Assembly: GCA_030539335.1 (NCBI GenBank) | Contig: JAUNSG010000005.1 | Span: 1 to 64,000, forward strand | DNA: 64,000 bases | Direction: 5' to 3' | Origin: Eubacteriales bacterium | GTDB lineage: Bacteria; Bacillota; Clostridia; Oscillospirales; Butyricicoccaceae | Shown: positions 42,776-53,248 of the stretch, piece after piece | How positions within the stretch are numbered: the stretch's first letter is position 1 | Layout: each line of letters begins with the position of its first letter | Program-made: the position numbers and the translations under genes | The notes under the pieces: model-generated | What the model was told of the DNA's origin: nothing | The model's input: the letters and a program-made list of their open reading frames with translations, nothing else | The model's database searches: none

Positions 42776-44113
42776 ATGTCTCAAATTCTCAAGAGCCTGG
42801 ACCGATATGTTCGCACGATTGATTATTTCCTGCTGGTTGTCTCTATGATCTGCACAGGCTTTGGCATGATGCTGATTTATTCTGCAACCGCAGCTTTGCA
42901 GGAAGGCTCCGGCCGCTTCGTTACCGTGCAGTCGATTGCGATTATTCTGGGGTTGATCGGATTTATTATCATGTCGTGCATCCGTTTGGAGACGATTACA
43001 CCGATTTGGCGTATTGCATTGGTGTTTAACCTGCTGTTTCAGCTTTCGCTGCTGCTCTTTGGATACGAGGATGGCGGCAACCGCAGTTGGCTTCGTTTTG
43101 CCGGGATCGGTATTCAGCCGGGCGAGATCGGAAAGCTGCTGTTTATCTTTACCTTTGCCAAGCAAGCCAATCTGTATCGGAAACAGATCAACCATTGGAA
43201 GAGCATTGTATTTCTGTGTGCGCAGCTTGGTGTGATGGTTCTGGCAATTGTCATTCCATCGCACGACTTTGGCGTTGCACTATCTTATGTATTTATTGCC
43301 ATTGCGATTTTGTTTGCCGCGGGACTCAGTCTGAAGTGGTTTGCCGCCGGGATTGCGGTCATCGCTGCGGCGTTTCCCGTTCTCTGGCACTTTTTGAGTA
43401 CGACGCAGAGAAACCGCATTTTGGTTTTGTTTGATCCGTCGATCTCTCCGGACACCTATTGGCAGCAGGAGCAGAGCCGGATTGCCATCGGCGCCGGCCG
43501 CCTGTTTGGACAGGGCTATATGAACGGCAGCCAGACGCAGTACAACATGCTGCCGGAAAAACAGACCGACTTTATTTTCTCGGTCGCCGGAGAGGAATGG
43601 GGTATGGTCGGCTGTCTGCTGATTCTGTTCCTGCTCAATCTGTTGATTTTCCGCGTGTTTTATGTGGCCTATCAGGCGAACGGACAGTTTTTGACACTGG
43701 TCTGCACCGGTGTCGGCAGTATGATCCTCTACCAGACCTATGTCAATATCTTCATGTGTCTGGGGATCGGGCCGGTTATGGGTCTGCCTCTTCCGTTCTT
43801 CAGCTATGGCGGATCGTCTATGGTGACCAGCTTTCTTGCAGTGGGTATCGTCGCAGGCATTTCGATGCGGACCAAGCAGCGCAAAAAGCTGCGGCTGCAC
43901 GGGGATCCGCCGGAAGAAGAAGCGATCCTTTGGGATGCATCCGCAGGGGAAAAATCTGCAGGCGTGTGGACGGGTTCGCTGAAGACCCTGCGTCAAAAGA
44001 CGGAAAAAGGGCTGAAAAGATTGCCGAAGGGTAAGGCGCTCTCCCTGGCGCGCCGAAAGAAAAAATCGGAGCCCACCGAGGAGCCGGCCGAAGAGGATAC
44101 GGACGATATGTGA
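42776..44113 (+). CDS. rodA: Peptidoglycan glycosyltransferase RodA (SEDS family)
   Basis: This 445-residue SEDS protein polymerises peptidoglycan during elongation. It has about ten membrane segments, FAGIGIQPGEIGKLLFI, and the late GLPLPFFSYGGSSM signature. After residue about 370 there is a basic cytosolic tail (KQRKKLRLHGDPPEEE..., RRKKKSEPTEEPAEEDTDDM) longer than in most RodA proteins. ATG 42776 follows AAAGGAAC. It stands alone, not beside mreB or pbp2. Confidence 0.88.
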   Translation: MSQILKSLDRYVRTIDYFLLVVSMICTGFGMMLIYSATAALQEGSGRFVTVQSIAIILGLIGFIIMSCIRLETITPIWRIALVFNLLFQLSLLLFGYEDGGNRSWLRFAGIGIQPGEIGKLLFIFTFAKQANLYRKQINHWKSIVFLCAQLGVMVLAIVIPSHDFGVALSYVFIAIAILFAAGLSLKWFAAGIAVIAAAFPVLWHFLSTTQRNRILVLFDPSISPDTYWQQEQSRIAIGAGRLFGQGYMNGSQTQYNMLPEKQTDFIFSVAGEEWGMVGCLLILFLLNLLIFRVFYVAYQANGQFLTLVCTGVGSMILYQTYVNIFMCLGIGPVMGLPLPFFSYGGSSMVTSFLAVGIVAGISMRTKQRKKLRLHGDPPEEEAILWDASAGEKSAGVWTGSLKTLRQKTEKGLKRLPKGKALSLARRKKKSEPTEEPAEEDTDDM

Positions 44114-44115
44114 CA

Positions 44116-44150
44116 AAAAAACCTTCTCTCAATACGAGAGAAGGTTTTTA
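44116..44150. terminator. Bidirectional terminator between rodA and purC
   Basis: AAAAACCTTCTCTC and GAGAGAAGGTTTTT are perfect complements around AATAC. A/T runs on both sides serve both convergent genes. Confidence 0.92.
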
Positions 44151-44164
44151 AAATACCGTTTTGT

Positions 44165-45037
44165 TTACAGCTTGGTGCCGGTCAGCATCTCATATGCCTG
44201 GAGATACTTGTTGATCGTCTTGTCCACAATTTCCTCCGGCAGTTTCCAATCGTGCTCGTTGGACTTGAGCCAGTCGCGGGCGAACTGCTTGTCGAAGGAT
44301 GGCTGGCCATGTCCGGCCTCATAGCCGTCTGCCGGCCAGAAGCGGGAGCTGTCCGGTGTCAGCATCTCGTCGCCCAGAACGATGTTGCCGTTTTCATCCA
44401 GGCCGAACTCAAACTTGGTGTCGGCGATAATGATGCCGCGGCTCAGCGCGTAATCGGCACACTTCTTATAGAGTGCGATGGTATAATCACGAAGCTTAGA
44501 GGCATATTCCTCGCCCTTGCCCGGGAAGCGCTCTTCCAGATATGCGACGCTCTGCTCATAAGAGATGTTCTCGTCGTGATCTCCGATTTCCGCCTTAGTG
44601 GACGGGGTGTAGATCGGCTCCGGCAGTTTGTCCGATTCCTTCAGGCCCTCCGGCAGGGTAATGCCGCAGACTGTGCCATCCTTCTGGTAACTTGCCCAAC
44701 CGCTTCCTGTGATATAGCCGCGGACAATGCATTCTACCGGCAGCATGTTCAGCTTTTTGCACATCATGCTGTTGCCGTCGAACTTCGGCTGCTGGAAAAA
44801 TTCCGGCATATCCTTGACGTCGACCGAGATCATATGGTTCGGCAGGATATCCTGTGTGAGATCGAACCAGAACTTGGACATCTGAGTCAAAACCGTTCCC
44901 TTTTTGGTAACCGTATTCTTCAGAATGACATCGAAGCAGCTGATACGGTCGGTTGCGACCATAATCAGGCTGTCGCCGTTATCATAGATTTCACGAACCT
45001 TGCCTTCTTTGATCGGCTTCATTTCGTTAGCACTCAT
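44165..45037 (-). CDS. purC: SAICAR synthetase
   Basis: This 290-residue enzyme of purine synthesis joins aspartate to CAIR. It has the N-terminal KEGKVREIYDNGDSLIMVATDRISCFDV, the ECIVRGYITGSGW signature and DTKFEFG near residue 210. The length and C-terminal extension match the larger purC group. It stands apart from other pur genes. Its promoter is near 45081. Confidence 0.94.
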   Translation of the reverse strand: MSANEMKPIKEGKVREIYDNGDSLIMVATDRISCFDVILKNTVTKKGTVLTQMSKFWFDLTQDILPNHMISVDVKDMPEFFQQPKFDGNSMMCKKLNMLPVECIVRGYITGSGWASYQKDGTVCGITLPEGLKESDKLPEPIYTPSTKAEIGDHDENISYEQSVAYLEERFPGKGEEYASKLRDYTIALYKKCADYALSRGIIIADTKFEFGLDENGNIVLGDEMLTPDSSRFWPADGYEAGHGQPSFDKQFARDWLKSNEHDWKLPEEIVDKTINKYLQAYEMLTGTKL

Positions 45038-45352
45038 TGTATTTTACCTCGCAATCGTAAACAGTGTTGGAATAGGAAATACTATATATTAGATAACCAG
45101 ATTTGCAAAAAAAAATCAATAGGCATTTTGACCATATACAGGGGAGAAAAGCAGGGGATAATTTGTTTTAAGGGAAATTCGGTGCGAAGATGGGCGGGGG
45201 AGGCGTCACACGATATCCACAAAAAATCCATCGAACGGTCCGGGAGAACGGTTGCGAACAGGTGTCAACTGTGATAAAATTAAACGAGTATGACTATGCG
45301 AGGGTATAAAGCATAGCATCACATCATTTTGATTATGACAGGAGAGACTGGC
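45038..45352. other. Divergent region between purC and the aminotransferase gene
   Basis: Minus strand: TTGCAA (45103-45108), 16-base spacer, TATAGT (45081-45086) for purC. Plus strand: TTGCGA (45252-45257), 17-base spacer, TAAAAT (45275-45280). CTATGC (45294-45299) and GCATAG (45311-45316) form an early hairpin in the plus-strand leader. No purine riboswitch is recognised. Confidence 0.6.
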
Positions 45353-46561
45353 ATGGAATACAAAATTGCAGATCACATTGCGGCGATGAAACCCTCCGCA
45401 ATTCGTGAGATATTTAAGGTACTGGTCGACCCGACGGTCATTTCTTTGGCAGCAGGCTCGCCGGATCCGGTTTCCTTTCCGAAAGAGGAAATGGCGGAGA
45501 TCGGTGCAAAGATTTTCCGCGATGAGGCGGACGTTGCGCTGCAGTACGGCACAACCGAGGGCTATCCCAAGCTGCGTGAGCTGACGGCAAAGCGCCTGAA
45601 GGAGAAGTATTCGATTGGAACGGACAATGACGATATCCTGATCACCACGGGAGGACAGCAGACCGCAAGCCTGTTCACACAGGTCATGCTCAACCCGGGC
45701 GATGTTGTTGTCAGCGAAGGCCCGTCGTTTATCGGCGCCCTGAACGGATTCCGCAGCATGAACGCCACGCTGATGAGTGTCCCGATGGACGACGAGGGAA
45801 TGCAGATGGACAAGCTGGAAGAGCTGCTCCAGACCACACCGAACGTCAAGTTTATCTATGTGATCCCGACGTTCCAGAATCCGACCGGCCGTACGATGTC
45901 GCTCGCGCGCCGCAAGCAGCTTCTTGCGCTGGCAAGCAAATATGATGTCCTGATTTTTGAGGATAACCCGTATTTTGAGCTGCGCTATGAGGGGGAGTCG
46001 ATTCCGACGATCAAGTCAATGGATACAGAGGGCCGCGTTGTCTATTGCGGCTCGTATTCCAAGGTATTGTCTCCGGGAATGCGCTTGGGATTCTGTGTGG
46101 CGCCAAAGGAAATTATCAGCCGTATGGTTGTCTGCAAGCAGGTCAATGATGTCCATACCAATTTGTACTTCCAGATGTTGGTTGCTCATTATCTGGAGGA
46201 GTACGACATCGACGCACACATTGCGGATATCTGTGAGAAAAACCGTGTGAAGCGCGACGCGATGCTTGCGGCCTGCGAGAAGTACTTTGATCCGCGGGTT
46301 ACCTTCACGCATCCGAACGGCGGACTTTTCATTTGGGCCGAGCTGCCGGAGGGCTATGACAGCTTCAAGCTGTGCCAGATGATCAGCGCGAAGAAGGTCG
46401 CCTGTGTTCCGGGCAACGCCTTCTCGGTGGATGAGAGCGCGGTCAGCAATGGCTTCCGCATGAATTTCTCTCTGCCGACGGTCGAACAGATTGACATTGC
46501 AGTTTCGCGCATCGGCGAGGCGATGAAGGAATTTTTCGCAGAGAATGAAGCGAACGCATAA
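45353..46561 (+). CDS. PLP-dependent aminotransferase (class I, 2-aminoadipate-like)
   Basis: This 402-residue class I/II aminotransferase has SLAAGSPDPVSFP near the start, LQYGTTEGYPKLRE, ILITTGGQQ, the PTFQNPTGRTMS loop and SYSKVLSPGMRLGF with the PLP lysine. It belongs to the group similar to 2-aminoadipate aminotransferases (MocR-related, no HTH). It may act on branched-chain or aromatic amino acids. The start is ATG 45353 with GGAGAG; an in-frame ATG at 45329 is less suitable. Confidence 0.87.
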   Translation: MEYKIADHIAAMKPSAIREIFKVLVDPTVISLAAGSPDPVSFPKEEMAEIGAKIFRDEADVALQYGTTEGYPKLRELTAKRLKEKYSIGTDNDDILITTGGQQTASLFTQVMLNPGDVVVSEGPSFIGALNGFRSMNATLMSVPMDDEGMQMDKLEELLQTTPNVKFIYVIPTFQNPTGRTMSLARRKQLLALASKYDVLIFEDNPYFELRYEGESIPTIKSMDTEGRVVYCGSYSKVLSPGMRLGFCVAPKEIISRMVVCKQVNDVHTNLYFQMLVAHYLEEYDIDAHIADICEKNRVKRDAMLAACEKYFDPRVTFTHPNGGLFIWAELPEGYDSFKLCQMISAKKVACVPGNAFSVDESAVSNGFRMNFSLPTVEQIDIAVSRIGEAMKEFFAENEANA

Positions 46562-46594
46562 AAATATCACAATAGCAAAGGATCTATCATAATT

Positions 46595-47593
<999 letters not shown>

Positions 47594-47681
47594 GTGGAGT
47601 TTGGCAGACATGGGATGATCGCAAATCCTAAACAAAGGGATTTGGGGTTTTCCCGCAAGAATTCTTCTGAGGTTTAGTACA

Positions 47682-48827
47682 TTGGACGAAGTATATCAGG
47701 TAGTAATATATGTTCTGGTTGCCTTTTTTCTGTCCGGCATTCTGTCATTTGCACTGACACCGTTGGTCAAACGGCTTGCGTATCGTATTGGTGCGGTCGA
47801 TGTGCCCAAGGATGGACGGCGCATGCATAAGCAGCCGGTTCCGCGTCTGGGTGGCCTGGCGATTTTCGGCGGCTTTCTGGTCGCCGCGATCGTGACCGGA
47901 CAGCTCACCCCACAGCGTCTGTGGATTTTGGCGGGCGCGGCGGTTATCGTCGTGCTCGGTGTATTTGACGACCGCAATGCGCTGGGGGCAAAGTTTAAGT
48001 TTGTGATCCAGATCGCTGCGGCGGCCATTCCCGTGCTGTTTGGCGGCCTGCGTATCGCGATGTTCACCAATCCGTTTCTGTTTTCGGACGAATTGTATTT
48101 GAACCTTGGCACATTGTCCATTCCGATTACAATTTTGTGGATTGTTGCCATCACCAATGCGGTAAATCTGATTGACGGTCTGGATGGACTGGCGGTCGGC
48201 GTTTCTTCCATTGCCTCCATGACGATGCTGGCGGTCGCACTGTTCATCGGTGAGACGGAAATCGCAATTATTTTGGCAGCACTGGCAGGCGCCTGTGTGG
48301 GCTTCATGCCGTACAATTTAAACCCGGCGACCATCTTTATGGGCGATACCGGTTCGACTTTTTTGGGCTATATGCTTGCGACGTTGTCCATCCAGGGCCT
48401 GTTTAAGGTATACGCACTGATTTCCTTTGCGGTTCCGTTTTTGATTCTCGGCCTGCCGATCTTTGACACGGCCTTTGCCATCTTGCGTCGTGTCTTGTCC
48501 GGACGCAGCCCGCTGTCACCGGACCGAGGCCATGTACATCATCGGCTCATCGACATGGGCTTCAACCAAAAGCAGGCCGTCGCCATCCTGTATATTGTCT
48601 CGGTCGCCCTTGGCTTGATTGCGGTTGTCCTGACGACATCGGGAGAACTGCGCGCCATGTTCCTTGTCGCCGCGGTGATTATCGGGCTGATCGTAAGCGG
48701 ATTTCTCTTTCTGACCAACGAACAGCATAAGATCACGGAGTACGAGAAGAAATATCGGGAGGAGCATTCCAAACAGGCAGAGCCAGACAAAACGATGCTT
48801 ACGGAGGAAGCGCATGAAGACGATTAA
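47682..48827 (+). CDS. WecA/TagO-like undecaprenyl-phosphate GlcNAc-1-P transferase
   Basis: This 381-residue membrane enzyme starts a wall polymer by placing GlcNAc-1-P on undecaprenyl phosphate. It has about eleven membrane segments, VFDDRNALGAKFKF, NAVNLIDGLDGLA, MGDTGST and a final PDRGHVHHRLIDMGF. The start is TTG 47682 after GAGG with 9-base spacing. The UDP-GlcNAc 2-epimerase follows with 14 bases of overlap, so both serve the same pathway, probably teichoic acid or another glycopolymer. Confidence 0.9.
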   Translation: MDEVYQVVIYVLVAFFLSGILSFALTPLVKRLAYRIGAVDVPKDGRRMHKQPVPRLGGLAIFGGFLVAAIVTGQLTPQRLWILAGAAVIVVLGVFDDRNALGAKFKFVIQIAAAAIPVLFGGLRIAMFTNPFLFSDELYLNLGTLSIPITILWIVAITNAVNLIDGLDGLAVGVSSIASMTMLAVALFIGETEIAIILAALAGACVGFMPYNLNPATIFMGDTGSTFLGYMLATLSIQGLFKVYALISFAVPFLILGLPIFDTAFAILRRVLSGRSPLSPDRGHVHHRLIDMGFNQKQAVAILYIVSVALGLIAVVLTTSGELRAMFLVAAVIIGLIVSGFLFLTNEQHKITEYEKKYREEHSKQAEPDKTMLTEEAHEDD

Positions 48828-49962
48828 GGTCATGACCATATTTGGCACACGGCCGGAGGCGATCAAGATGGCCCCGCTCGTGCACGCCCTGGAGCGGGAA
48901 CCGGATATCCATCCGATTGTGTGTGTGACCGCGCAGCATCGCGAGATGCTCGATCAGGTAATGGATATTTTTCGCCTGAAGGCAGATTACGATTTAAACA
49001 TTATGCAGCCGCGTCAGACGCTGGCGACCATTACAACCAAGTCGCTGGCAGGACTGGACGAGGTACTGGAGGAGGCAAAGCCGGATCTGGTACTCGTGCA
49101 CGGGGATACGTCGACGACTTTTGCCGGCGCGCTTGCGGCCTTTTATCATAAAATTCCGGTCGGGCATGTCGAGGCCGGCCTGCGCACGTTTGACCGATAT
49201 TCTCCGTTTCCGGAGGAAATCAACCGAAAGCTGACCGGACAGATCGCGTCACTGCACTTTGCACCGACCGAACGGAACCGCCGCAATCTGGCGGCAGAGG
49301 GAATTTCGGACGGCGTTCTGGTGTGTGGAAATACCGTGGTCGATGCGATTCACACCACGGTTCAGCCGGACTATGTGTTCCGGGATACAACCTTACAGTC
49401 ATTGGATTATCAAAACCGCCGCGTACTTCTGGTCACGGCACATCGCCGAGAGAACTACGGTGAGGCGATGGAAAGCATCATGCGTGCCCTGCGCCGCCTT
49501 GCCGATCGCTATGACGATGTGGATATCGTCTATCCGGTGCATCTCAGCCCCTATGTGCGCGAAACGGCGGCGCGGTTTCTGGGTGACCATCCACGGATCC
49601 ATTTAATCGAGCCGCTGGCAGTCGATGAGATGCACAATCTCATGGGACGCAGTGCGATGGTACTGACGGATTCCGGCGGACTGCAGGAGGAAGCTCCCAG
49701 CCTTGGAAAGCCGGTATTGGTGCTGCGGCGAGAGACCGAACGGCCGGAAGCTGTGGAGGCGGGGACAGTCCGCCTTGCCGGGGTGGAGGAGGAGACGATC
49801 TTTTCCATGGCATGCACGCTGCTGGACGATCCGGCAGAGTATGCGGCAATGGCACATGCCGTCAATCCCTATGGCGACGGTCAGACCTCGCGGCGCATTG
49901 TACAGGCAATCCGCTGTTATTTTGGCTTGACAGACGAAATGCCGGATGAATTCCGGCCATGA
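48814..49962 (+). CDS. wecB: UDP-N-acetylglucosamine 2-epimerase (non-hydrolysing)
   Basis: This 382-residue enzyme interconverts UDP-GlcNAc and UDP-ManNAc. It has FGTRPEAIKMAPL, VHGDTSTTFAGALAAFY, HVEAGLRT, PFPEEINRK and VLTDSGGLQEE, the standard motifs. ATG 48814 with GGAGG overlaps the WecA-like gene. UDP-ManNAc feeds wall teichoic acid linkage units in many Firmicutes. Confidence 0.94.
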   Translation: MKTIKVMTIFGTRPEAIKMAPLVHALEREPDIHPIVCVTAQHREMLDQVMDIFRLKADYDLNIMQPRQTLATITTKSLAGLDEVLEEAKPDLVLVHGDTSTTFAGALAAFYHKIPVGHVEAGLRTFDRYSPFPEEINRKLTGQIASLHFAPTERNRRNLAAEGISDGVLVCGNTVVDAIHTTVQPDYVFRDTTLQSLDYQNRRVLLVTAHRRENYGEAMESIMRALRRLADRYDDVDIVYPVHLSPYVRETAARFLGDHPRIHLIEPLAVDEMHNLMGRSAMVLTDSGGLQEEAPSLGKPVLVLRRETERPEAVEAGTVRLAGVEEETIFSMACTLLDDPAEYAAMAHAVNPYGDGQTSRRIVQAIRCYFGLTDEMPDEFRP

Positions 49963-49973
49963 GGTAACAAATC

Positions 49974-50876
49974 TTGAAGTGGAACTTACCAAAACGAAAA
50001 AAGACAGATGAGCTGGAGCCGCAACAGTCGGAGCGACGGTTTCGGATCACACCGCGGGTTATCGCCTGGGTGGTTGTTTTGCTTGCCCTGCTGCTTGCCG
50101 TGGCCGCTGCCGTCGGCCTGTTCGGCGGCGATGCGAATACCATTTCGCTGCCGGATGGAAGTGCGGAGGTATCCCAGCGGACAACGGAAGAACAGAACTT
50201 CACCCTGACGGATGCGGATATCACGCTGGAAAATGTCCAGCAGGTCATTCAGGATCTGCGCCGTCCGGAAGCATATTCGGTCGCGATTGACAATACCGTC
50301 TTTTGGGATCAGGACTGGAGTACCTGCCAGGTGAACCAGTATGTCCGCGATGGCGTTTGTTTGACCGAATATCTGGACACCACGCAGGAGATCGAGCGCT
50401 ACGAGATGATCGTGGATGACGTCTATTATTCCTGGCGTGAGGGGCGGAAGAAATACCACAAGAGCTCGACCGGAACGGTGACCGCCGATCAGACGGCGAT
50501 GATACCAACCTATGAGACGATTGTGGATACCGATCCCAGTGAACTGACCGATGCCGGTCTGCGCACCGTGAACAACGTCCCATGCATTTACTGTGTGGTA
50601 GTCGATCCGCTGTCCGGGTATACCATTACTTACAGTGTGTCCACTGTGACCGGACTTCTGGTACAGGCGGAGTATTCGCGTGAGGATGAGATTGTGCGCA
50701 ACGTTTCCATCACTGCCGTGAACATGGAGACACCAGAGGATGAGCTGTTTGAGCTGCCGGACGGCACCCAAGTGCTGAATCTCCCGGACGATACATCGAC
50801 CGATGACGCCGGAGAGGATACCACTGCATCAGAGGATGATACAACGGTCACCACCAGCAACGGACTGCTGGACTGA
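49974..50876 (+). CDS. Membrane-anchored extracytoplasmic protein, unknown
   Basis: This 300-residue protein has a cytosolic basic N-terminus, one membrane segment (residues about 29-48, VIAWVVVLLALLLAVAAAVG), and an outer domain rich in acidic and Thr residues. It ends DDAGEDTTASEDDTTVTTSNG. The TTG start at 49974 follows GAGG. It sits at the end of the wall-polymer operon with no recognised domain. A role in envelope assembly or sensing is inferred only from position. A terminator follows. Confidence 0.75.
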   Translation: MKWNLPKRKKTDELEPQQSERRFRITPRVIAWVVVLLALLLAVAAAVGLFGGDANTISLPDGSAEVSQRTTEEQNFTLTDADITLENVQQVIQDLRRPEAYSVAIDNTVFWDQDWSTCQVNQYVRDGVCLTEYLDTTQEIERYEMIVDDVYYSWREGRKKYHKSSTGTVTADQTAMIPTYETIVDTDPSELTDAGLRTVNNVPCIYCVVVDPLSGYTITYSVSTVTGLLVQAEYSREDEIVRNVSITAVNMETPEDELFELPDGTQVLNLPDDTSTDDAGEDTTASEDDTTVTTSNGLLD

Positions 50877-50892
50877 CGATGAAAATGAGAGA

Positions 50893-50920
50893 GGGCGGAT
50901 TTTCGCAGATCCGTCCTTTT
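50893..50920 (+). terminator. Terminator after the wall-polymer operon
   Basis: GGGCGGAT (50893-50900) pairs with ATCCGTCC (50909-50916), with one G-T pair and T residues after. Confidence 0.8.
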
Positions 50921-50952
50921 CCTTTCCAATATCTTGTTTGAAATGGAGTAAA

Positions 50953-52206
50953 ATGCAAATGAATTCAGATCTCATTTCCCCAGAGATTCGTGAGCTGGGA
51001 AGAAAGGCGGAGCAGGAAATTCTTCCGCTGTTTGCACGTATTGAGGAAATCTGCGACCATAACACGGAAAAGGTTCTGGCTGCGTTTTCCAAAAACCGTG
51101 TTTCCGCCAGCCTGTTTGCCGGGACAAACGGTTATGGCTATGACGATCAGGGCCGGGACACGCTCGACCAGATCTATGCGGACATTTTCGGCACCGAGGC
51201 GGCATTGGTGCGTATTGGCTTTGTCAACGGTACACACGCGCTTTCCTGCGCGATGTTTTCCGCGGTTCAGTGCGGCGATATTGTGCTGAGTGTGACCGGC
51301 CCAGCCTACGATACCCTGCAAAATACGATCACAGGTGACATGGCGGGCAGTATGAAGCGCTACGGCATTGGTTACCGTCAGGTCGATATGAAAAATGGGC
51401 TGCCGGATCTTCCGGCGATTGAAAAGGCTGCCGCTGATGAAAAGATCAAGCTGGTGTTTATCCAGCGCAGCAAGGGCTATGCGGTGCGCGAGACGCTCTC
51501 GGTGGCGCAGATCGGGGAGATTTGCGAACTTGTGCATCGTGTCAATCCGAATGCCGCGATTCTGGTGGACAACTGCTACGGTGAATTTGTCGAGAAGCTG
51601 GAGCCGACGCAGGTCGGAGCGGATTTGGTCGCCGGTTCCCTCATCAAAAACCCGGGCGGCGGGCTCGCACCGACGGGCGGATATATCGCCGGGCGCAAGG
51701 ATCTGGTGGAGAACGCGGCGTATCGCCTGACGGCACCGGGAATCGGCGGCGAGTGCGGCTGTACGATGGGACATAACCGTCTGCTGTATCAGGGCCTCTT
51801 TCTGGCGCCGCATACGACCGCGCAGGCGTTGAAGACGGCGATTTTCGGGGCAAAGGTCATGCAGATGCTCGGCTTCACCGTGGCACCGAAGCCCGAAGAG
51901 GTGCGCCATGACATCATCCAGACCATTGCCTTCGGTGCACCAGAGCCACTGTGCCGGTTCTGCGAGGGCATTCAGGCCGGTGCGCCGGTGGATTCCTATG
52001 TCACACCGGTACCGTGGGCGATGCCGGGATATGACGATGAAGTCATTATGGCGGCCGGCGCCTTTGTCCAGGGTGCATCCATCGAGCTGTCTGCGGATGC
52101 TCCGATGCGTGAGCCGTATCTGTGTTACATGCAGGGCGGACTGACGTATTCCTCGGGCAAGATCGGGATTCTGCTCGCCGCGGAGCGCATTCGTGCGTCG
52201 ACCTGA
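50953..52206 (+). CDS. YnbB-like PLP enzyme (methionine gamma-lyase family)
   Basis: This 417-residue PLP-dependent protein belongs to the YnbB/aluminium-resistance group. It has FAGTNGYGYDDQGRDTL, NGTHALSCAMFS, VTGPAYDTL, LVDNCYGEF and GSLIKNPGGGLAPTGGY (with the PLP lysine). It is a relative of cystathionine lyases, with unclear natural substrate. The start may be 50953 or 50959; GGAG at 50945 fits 50959 better by spacing. Downstream genes follow without a gap signal. Confidence 0.88.
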   Translation: MQMNSDLISPEIRELGRKAEQEILPLFARIEEICDHNTEKVLAAFSKNRVSASLFAGTNGYGYDDQGRDTLDQIYADIFGTEAALVRIGFVNGTHALSCAMFSAVQCGDIVLSVTGPAYDTLQNTITGDMAGSMKRYGIGYRQVDMKNGLPDLPAIEKAAADEKIKLVFIQRSKGYAVRETLSVAQIGEICELVHRVNPNAAILVDNCYGEFVEKLEPTQVGADLVAGSLIKNPGGGLAPTGGYIAGRKDLVENAAYRLTAPGIGGECGCTMGHNRLLYQGLFLAPHTTAQALKTAIFGAKVMQMLGFTVAPKPEEVRHDIIQTIAFGAPEPLCRFCEGIQAGAPVDSYVTPVPWAMPGYDDEVIMAAGAFVQGASIELSADAPMREPYLCYMQGGLTYSSGKIGILLAAERIRAST

Positions 52207-52253
52207 CCGATAGAGTTAGAACGGAGTTTGCGGGAACAACGAGGGAGAGCAAT

Positions 52254-53246
52254 ATGAAGACACTGGTAATTGGAAAAGAAGACCGCTATCGCAAGTACAT
52301 GCCGGAGGATATTCCGTTTGTGAATCAGACCGAGATGGTTTTCTGTGAGCGCGGATCCTCGGATGAAGCTTTGCTTGAGGCGGCATGGGATGCGGATTTC
52401 CTTGCAGCGGATCCGATGACGAAGGTGAGCGGCAATGTCATTCGGAACATGCCGAATCTGAAAATGATCCACTCGGAGGGAGTTGGCTTTAATGGCTTTG
52501 ATCTTGAGGCAGCAGCGGCGCGCGGTATTCCGGTCTGTAACTGCAAAGGGGTCAATGCCGGTGCGGTTGCAGAACAGACCATCTTGTTGATTCTCGCGCT
52601 TCTGCGAAGCGCCATCGTGGGCGACCGGGTGGAACGTGAAGGCGGCCAGATCCAGAGGAAGGAACGCATGATGGTCGAGGGCATTCGGGAGGTCTCCGAC
52701 TGTACGATTGGCCTGATCGGCTTCGGCGACATCGCCAAAGCGACCGCAGAGCGGCTGTATCCCTTTGGCTGTGAGCTGGTCTATACGGCGCTGCACCGTA
52801 AGGAAGCGGCGGTGGAGGAACGATACCATGTACAGTATTTGCCTCTGGACGAGCTTCTTCGCACCTGTGACATCGTCAGCCTGCATATTCCGGTAACGGA
52901 GCAGACACGCGGGATGGTCAATGAGGCGTTCCTGCGCGGTATGAAGCGGGATGCACTGCTCATCAACACCGCACGCGGCGACTTGGTGGACAATCTGGCT
53001 TTGCGGCAGGCGCTCATCGACGGTACGATCCTGGGGGCGGGATTGGATACCATCTATCCCGAACCGACCACCGCCGACAATCCTCTGGTTGATCTGCCTC
53101 GGGAGTGTGCCGATCGCGTGGTATATTCCCCGCATATCGGCGGCATCACGACAAGCTCGTTCCGCCGCTCACACCGCATGATCTGGCAAGGCTTTGCGGA
53201 TTACTGCGATGGCAAACGTCCGCGCAACATTGTAAATGGGGTATAA
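52254..53246 (+). CDS. D-2-hydroxyacid dehydrogenase family protein
   Basis: This 330-residue NAD-dependent dehydrogenase has GLIGFGDIAKATAERL (Rossmann), NTARGDLVD (Arg), a Glu in YPEPTTADNP, and SPHIGG (His), the three catalytic positions. It reduces or oxidises a D-2-hydroxy acid; phosphoglycerate-like or formate-like roles are not clear. The N-terminus is short and acidic. GAGGGAGAGC before ATG 52254 acts as a ribosome site. It is likely co-transcribed with the YnbB-like gene. Confidence 0.88.
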   Translation: MKTLVIGKEDRYRKYMPEDIPFVNQTEMVFCERGSSDEALLEAAWDADFLAADPMTKVSGNVIRNMPNLKMIHSEGVGFNGFDLEAAAARGIPVCNCKGVNAGAVAEQTILLILALLRSAIVGDRVEREGGQIQRKERMMVEGIREVSDCTIGLIGFGDIAKATAERLYPFGCELVYTALHRKEAAVEERYHVQYLPLDELLRTCDIVSLHIPVTEQTRGMVNEAFLRGMKRDALLINTARGDLVDNLALRQALIDGTILGAGLDTIYPEPTTADNPLVDLPRECADRVVYSPHIGGITTSSFRRSHRMIWQGFADYCDGKRPRNIVNGV

Positions 53247-53248
53247 CG

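Noticed and set aside
46562..46594. T-box leader before trpS
   Set aside because: Only 33 bases separate it from the upstream gene, with no specifier or antiterminator sequence.
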